From contig NZ_CANDNZ010000007.1 of the NCBI RefSeq assembly GCF_947387555.1, positions 186,001 to 250,000 of the forward strand: a stretch of 64,000 nt of DNA. Reading direction: 5' to 3'. The notes beneath the pieces were generated by a model. That model did not search any database, was not told the DNA's origin, and saw only the letters and a list, made by a program, of their open reading frames with translations. The translations under genes were made by a program, and so were the position numbers. Positions 63,134-64,000 of the stretch are shown here, in pieces (position 1 is the stretch's first letter; the number at the start of each line of letters is the position of its first letter). The stretch is from Thalassomonas sp. RHCl1. Lineage in GTDB: Bacteria; Pseudomonadota; Gammaproteobacteria; Enterobacterales; Alteromonadaceae.

Positions 63134-64000
63134 ATGTACAACATCAGTCGACGACCCTTAATAATATTTACCAGCAACTTAGTTTTGCTAATAACTTGCG
63201 TAGTATTGCTGACCGGCATGTACATCAATGCCGGCATATCACCGGCCTGGTTATTGGTTTTAACATTATCGGCAAGCTTTACGGTCGCATTATTCTCACT
63301 TCTTAAAAGCCAGAATAAACAGCTGATACAAGTGATTAGAGCACTGGCTAATGGTGATAACACTTTAGGATTCGCCCCCCATCATCCGATGCGAGAGTAT
63401 TACGACCAGGTTAAGCAACAAATGCAATCCGCACGATTTAAAGCTGAGCATCAAAGCGAGTTTTTAAAAGCCCTGTTAGTGCATATCGATCTTGCTGTAC
63501 TTGTTTGTGATGGCAAAGGAAATATTGTTGAATCTAATCCGGCTGTCGCCCGGTTAATGGGAAAAAGTATCAAAAATCTAAGTGAATTGGAGCATATCGG
63601 CACTATGGTACTTGCTGCAGAAAAGAACCTGCGTAGCACGGTACAATGGTTATATGGTGAACAACAAGACACCTTAACGCTACAAGTCAGCATTGCCGAG
63701 ATTCAAGGTAAAGAGCATAAAATTGTGACCTTACAATCAATTCACGAAATGCTGCTAAATAAAGAACAACAGGCCTATAAGCGATTAACACAAGTATTAA
63801 CACATGAAGTTGCCAATACCATTACACCACTTGCCTCTATAGCGCAGACCTGTGAAGGGCTTATTCCGCAGCAGTTATGTTTTAGCGATGAAGAAAGTAA
63901 GCAAGATTTAAGTTTTGCGCTACATACACTGGCTTCCCGTACCCAATATTTAGGCGAGTTTATCACGAGTTTCAGGCAGATCAGTAGTTTACCCATGCCA
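63134..64000 (+). CDS. Sensor histidine kinase, 3' partial
   Basis: The frame is open to the window end (289 codons). Two transmembrane helices lie near residues 12-32 and 38-55, with hardly any periplasmic loop. A PAS-like region follows (about 125-215; LVCDGKGNIVESNPAVARLM). The dimerisation helix carries the phosphoacceptor site LTHEVANTITPL. The ATP-binding domain lies beyond the window. It starts 67 bases after the response-regulator stop codon and should be its partner. ATG at 63,134 is the likely start; an in-frame GTG two codons earlier is possible. Neither has a strong ribosome-binding site. Confidence 0.88.
   Translation, partial: MYNISRRPLIIFTSNLVLLITCVVLLTGMYINAGISPAWLLVLTLSASFTVALFSLLKSQNKQLIQVIRALANGDNTLGFAPHHPMREYYDQVKQQMQSARFKAEHQSEFLKALLVHIDLAVLVCDGKGNIVESNPAVARLMGKSIKNLSELEHIGTMVLAAEKNLRSTVQWLYGEQQDTLTLQVSIAEIQGKEHKIVTLQSIHEMLLNKEQQAYKRLTQVLTHEVANTITPLASIAQTCEGLIPQQLCFSDEESKQDLSFALHTLASRTQYLGEFITSFRQISSLPMP

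Overview
The window looks like the chromosome of a marine gammaproteobacterium of the Alteromonadales, most likely Colwelliaceae (Thalassomonas/Colwellia-like). This is inferred from groES-groEL with fxsA, cutA-dsbD, aroQ-accB-accC, a gammaproteobacterial tRNA-Leu, and the style of the secreted proteins. No species call can be made from the sequence alone.

Region 1 (1-20,850) is accessory DNA. It opens inside a very large two-partner-secreted filamentous hemagglutinin / CdiA-type adhesin-toxin. Its last ~1.4 kb is AT-rich and ends in a probable zinc-dependent deaminase toxin, followed by a SUKH-type immunity gene. Behind it lies a graveyard of orphan toxin tails and immunity genes: an EndoU-like tail plus immunity gene, and an unknown tail plus immunity gene. 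These are interleaved with a dispersed hairpin repeat family, a Y1 transposase flanked by 22-bp inverted repeats, an IS30 remnant, and two copies of a ~1.8 kb cassette. Each cassette couples an integrase-core transposase (one dead, one apparently intact) to a SymE-type toxin gene. Each symE copy has an opposite-strand promoter-like motif, conserved hairpins and a strong terminator, which together suggest a SymR-like antisense RNA.

Region 2 (20,850-33,280) is mostly secreted and unusual genes. It holds two small related Cys-containing exported proteins, a Fic-motif protein, and an exported RHS/YD-repeat protein with an orphan C-terminal tail. A 56-residue peptide with a conserved-looking basic leader and a Gly-Gly-Gly junction resembles a RiPP or bacteriocin precursor. 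The region ends with a His-rich exported protein, a metzincin zinc protease, tRNA-Leu(CAG) with its promoter, and a remnant of a duplicated secreted-protein gene.

Region 3 (33,280-52,370) is more conserved: a large exported DNRLRE-like protein, elaA, a Crp/Fnr-type regulator, a DUF6607 protein, an oxidoreductase-like small protein, a degenerate GGDEF membrane protein, and aroQ-accB-accC. These are followed by a three-gene unit (PstS-like periplasmic protein, outer-membrane barrel, GGDEF-EAL protein), cutA-dsbD, fxsA, and groES-groEL under a recognisable sigma-32 promoter.

Region 4 (52,370-64,000) carries a CadC-like membrane regulator, a class C beta-lactamase-family hydrolase, and an export system (HlyD-type adaptor, ABC ATPase, FtsX-type permease). 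Divergent from the export genes is an NtrC-type two-component system whose kinase gene runs off the window. A sigma-54-like promoter and a palindrome lie between the two units, suggesting that the two-component system controls the transporter.
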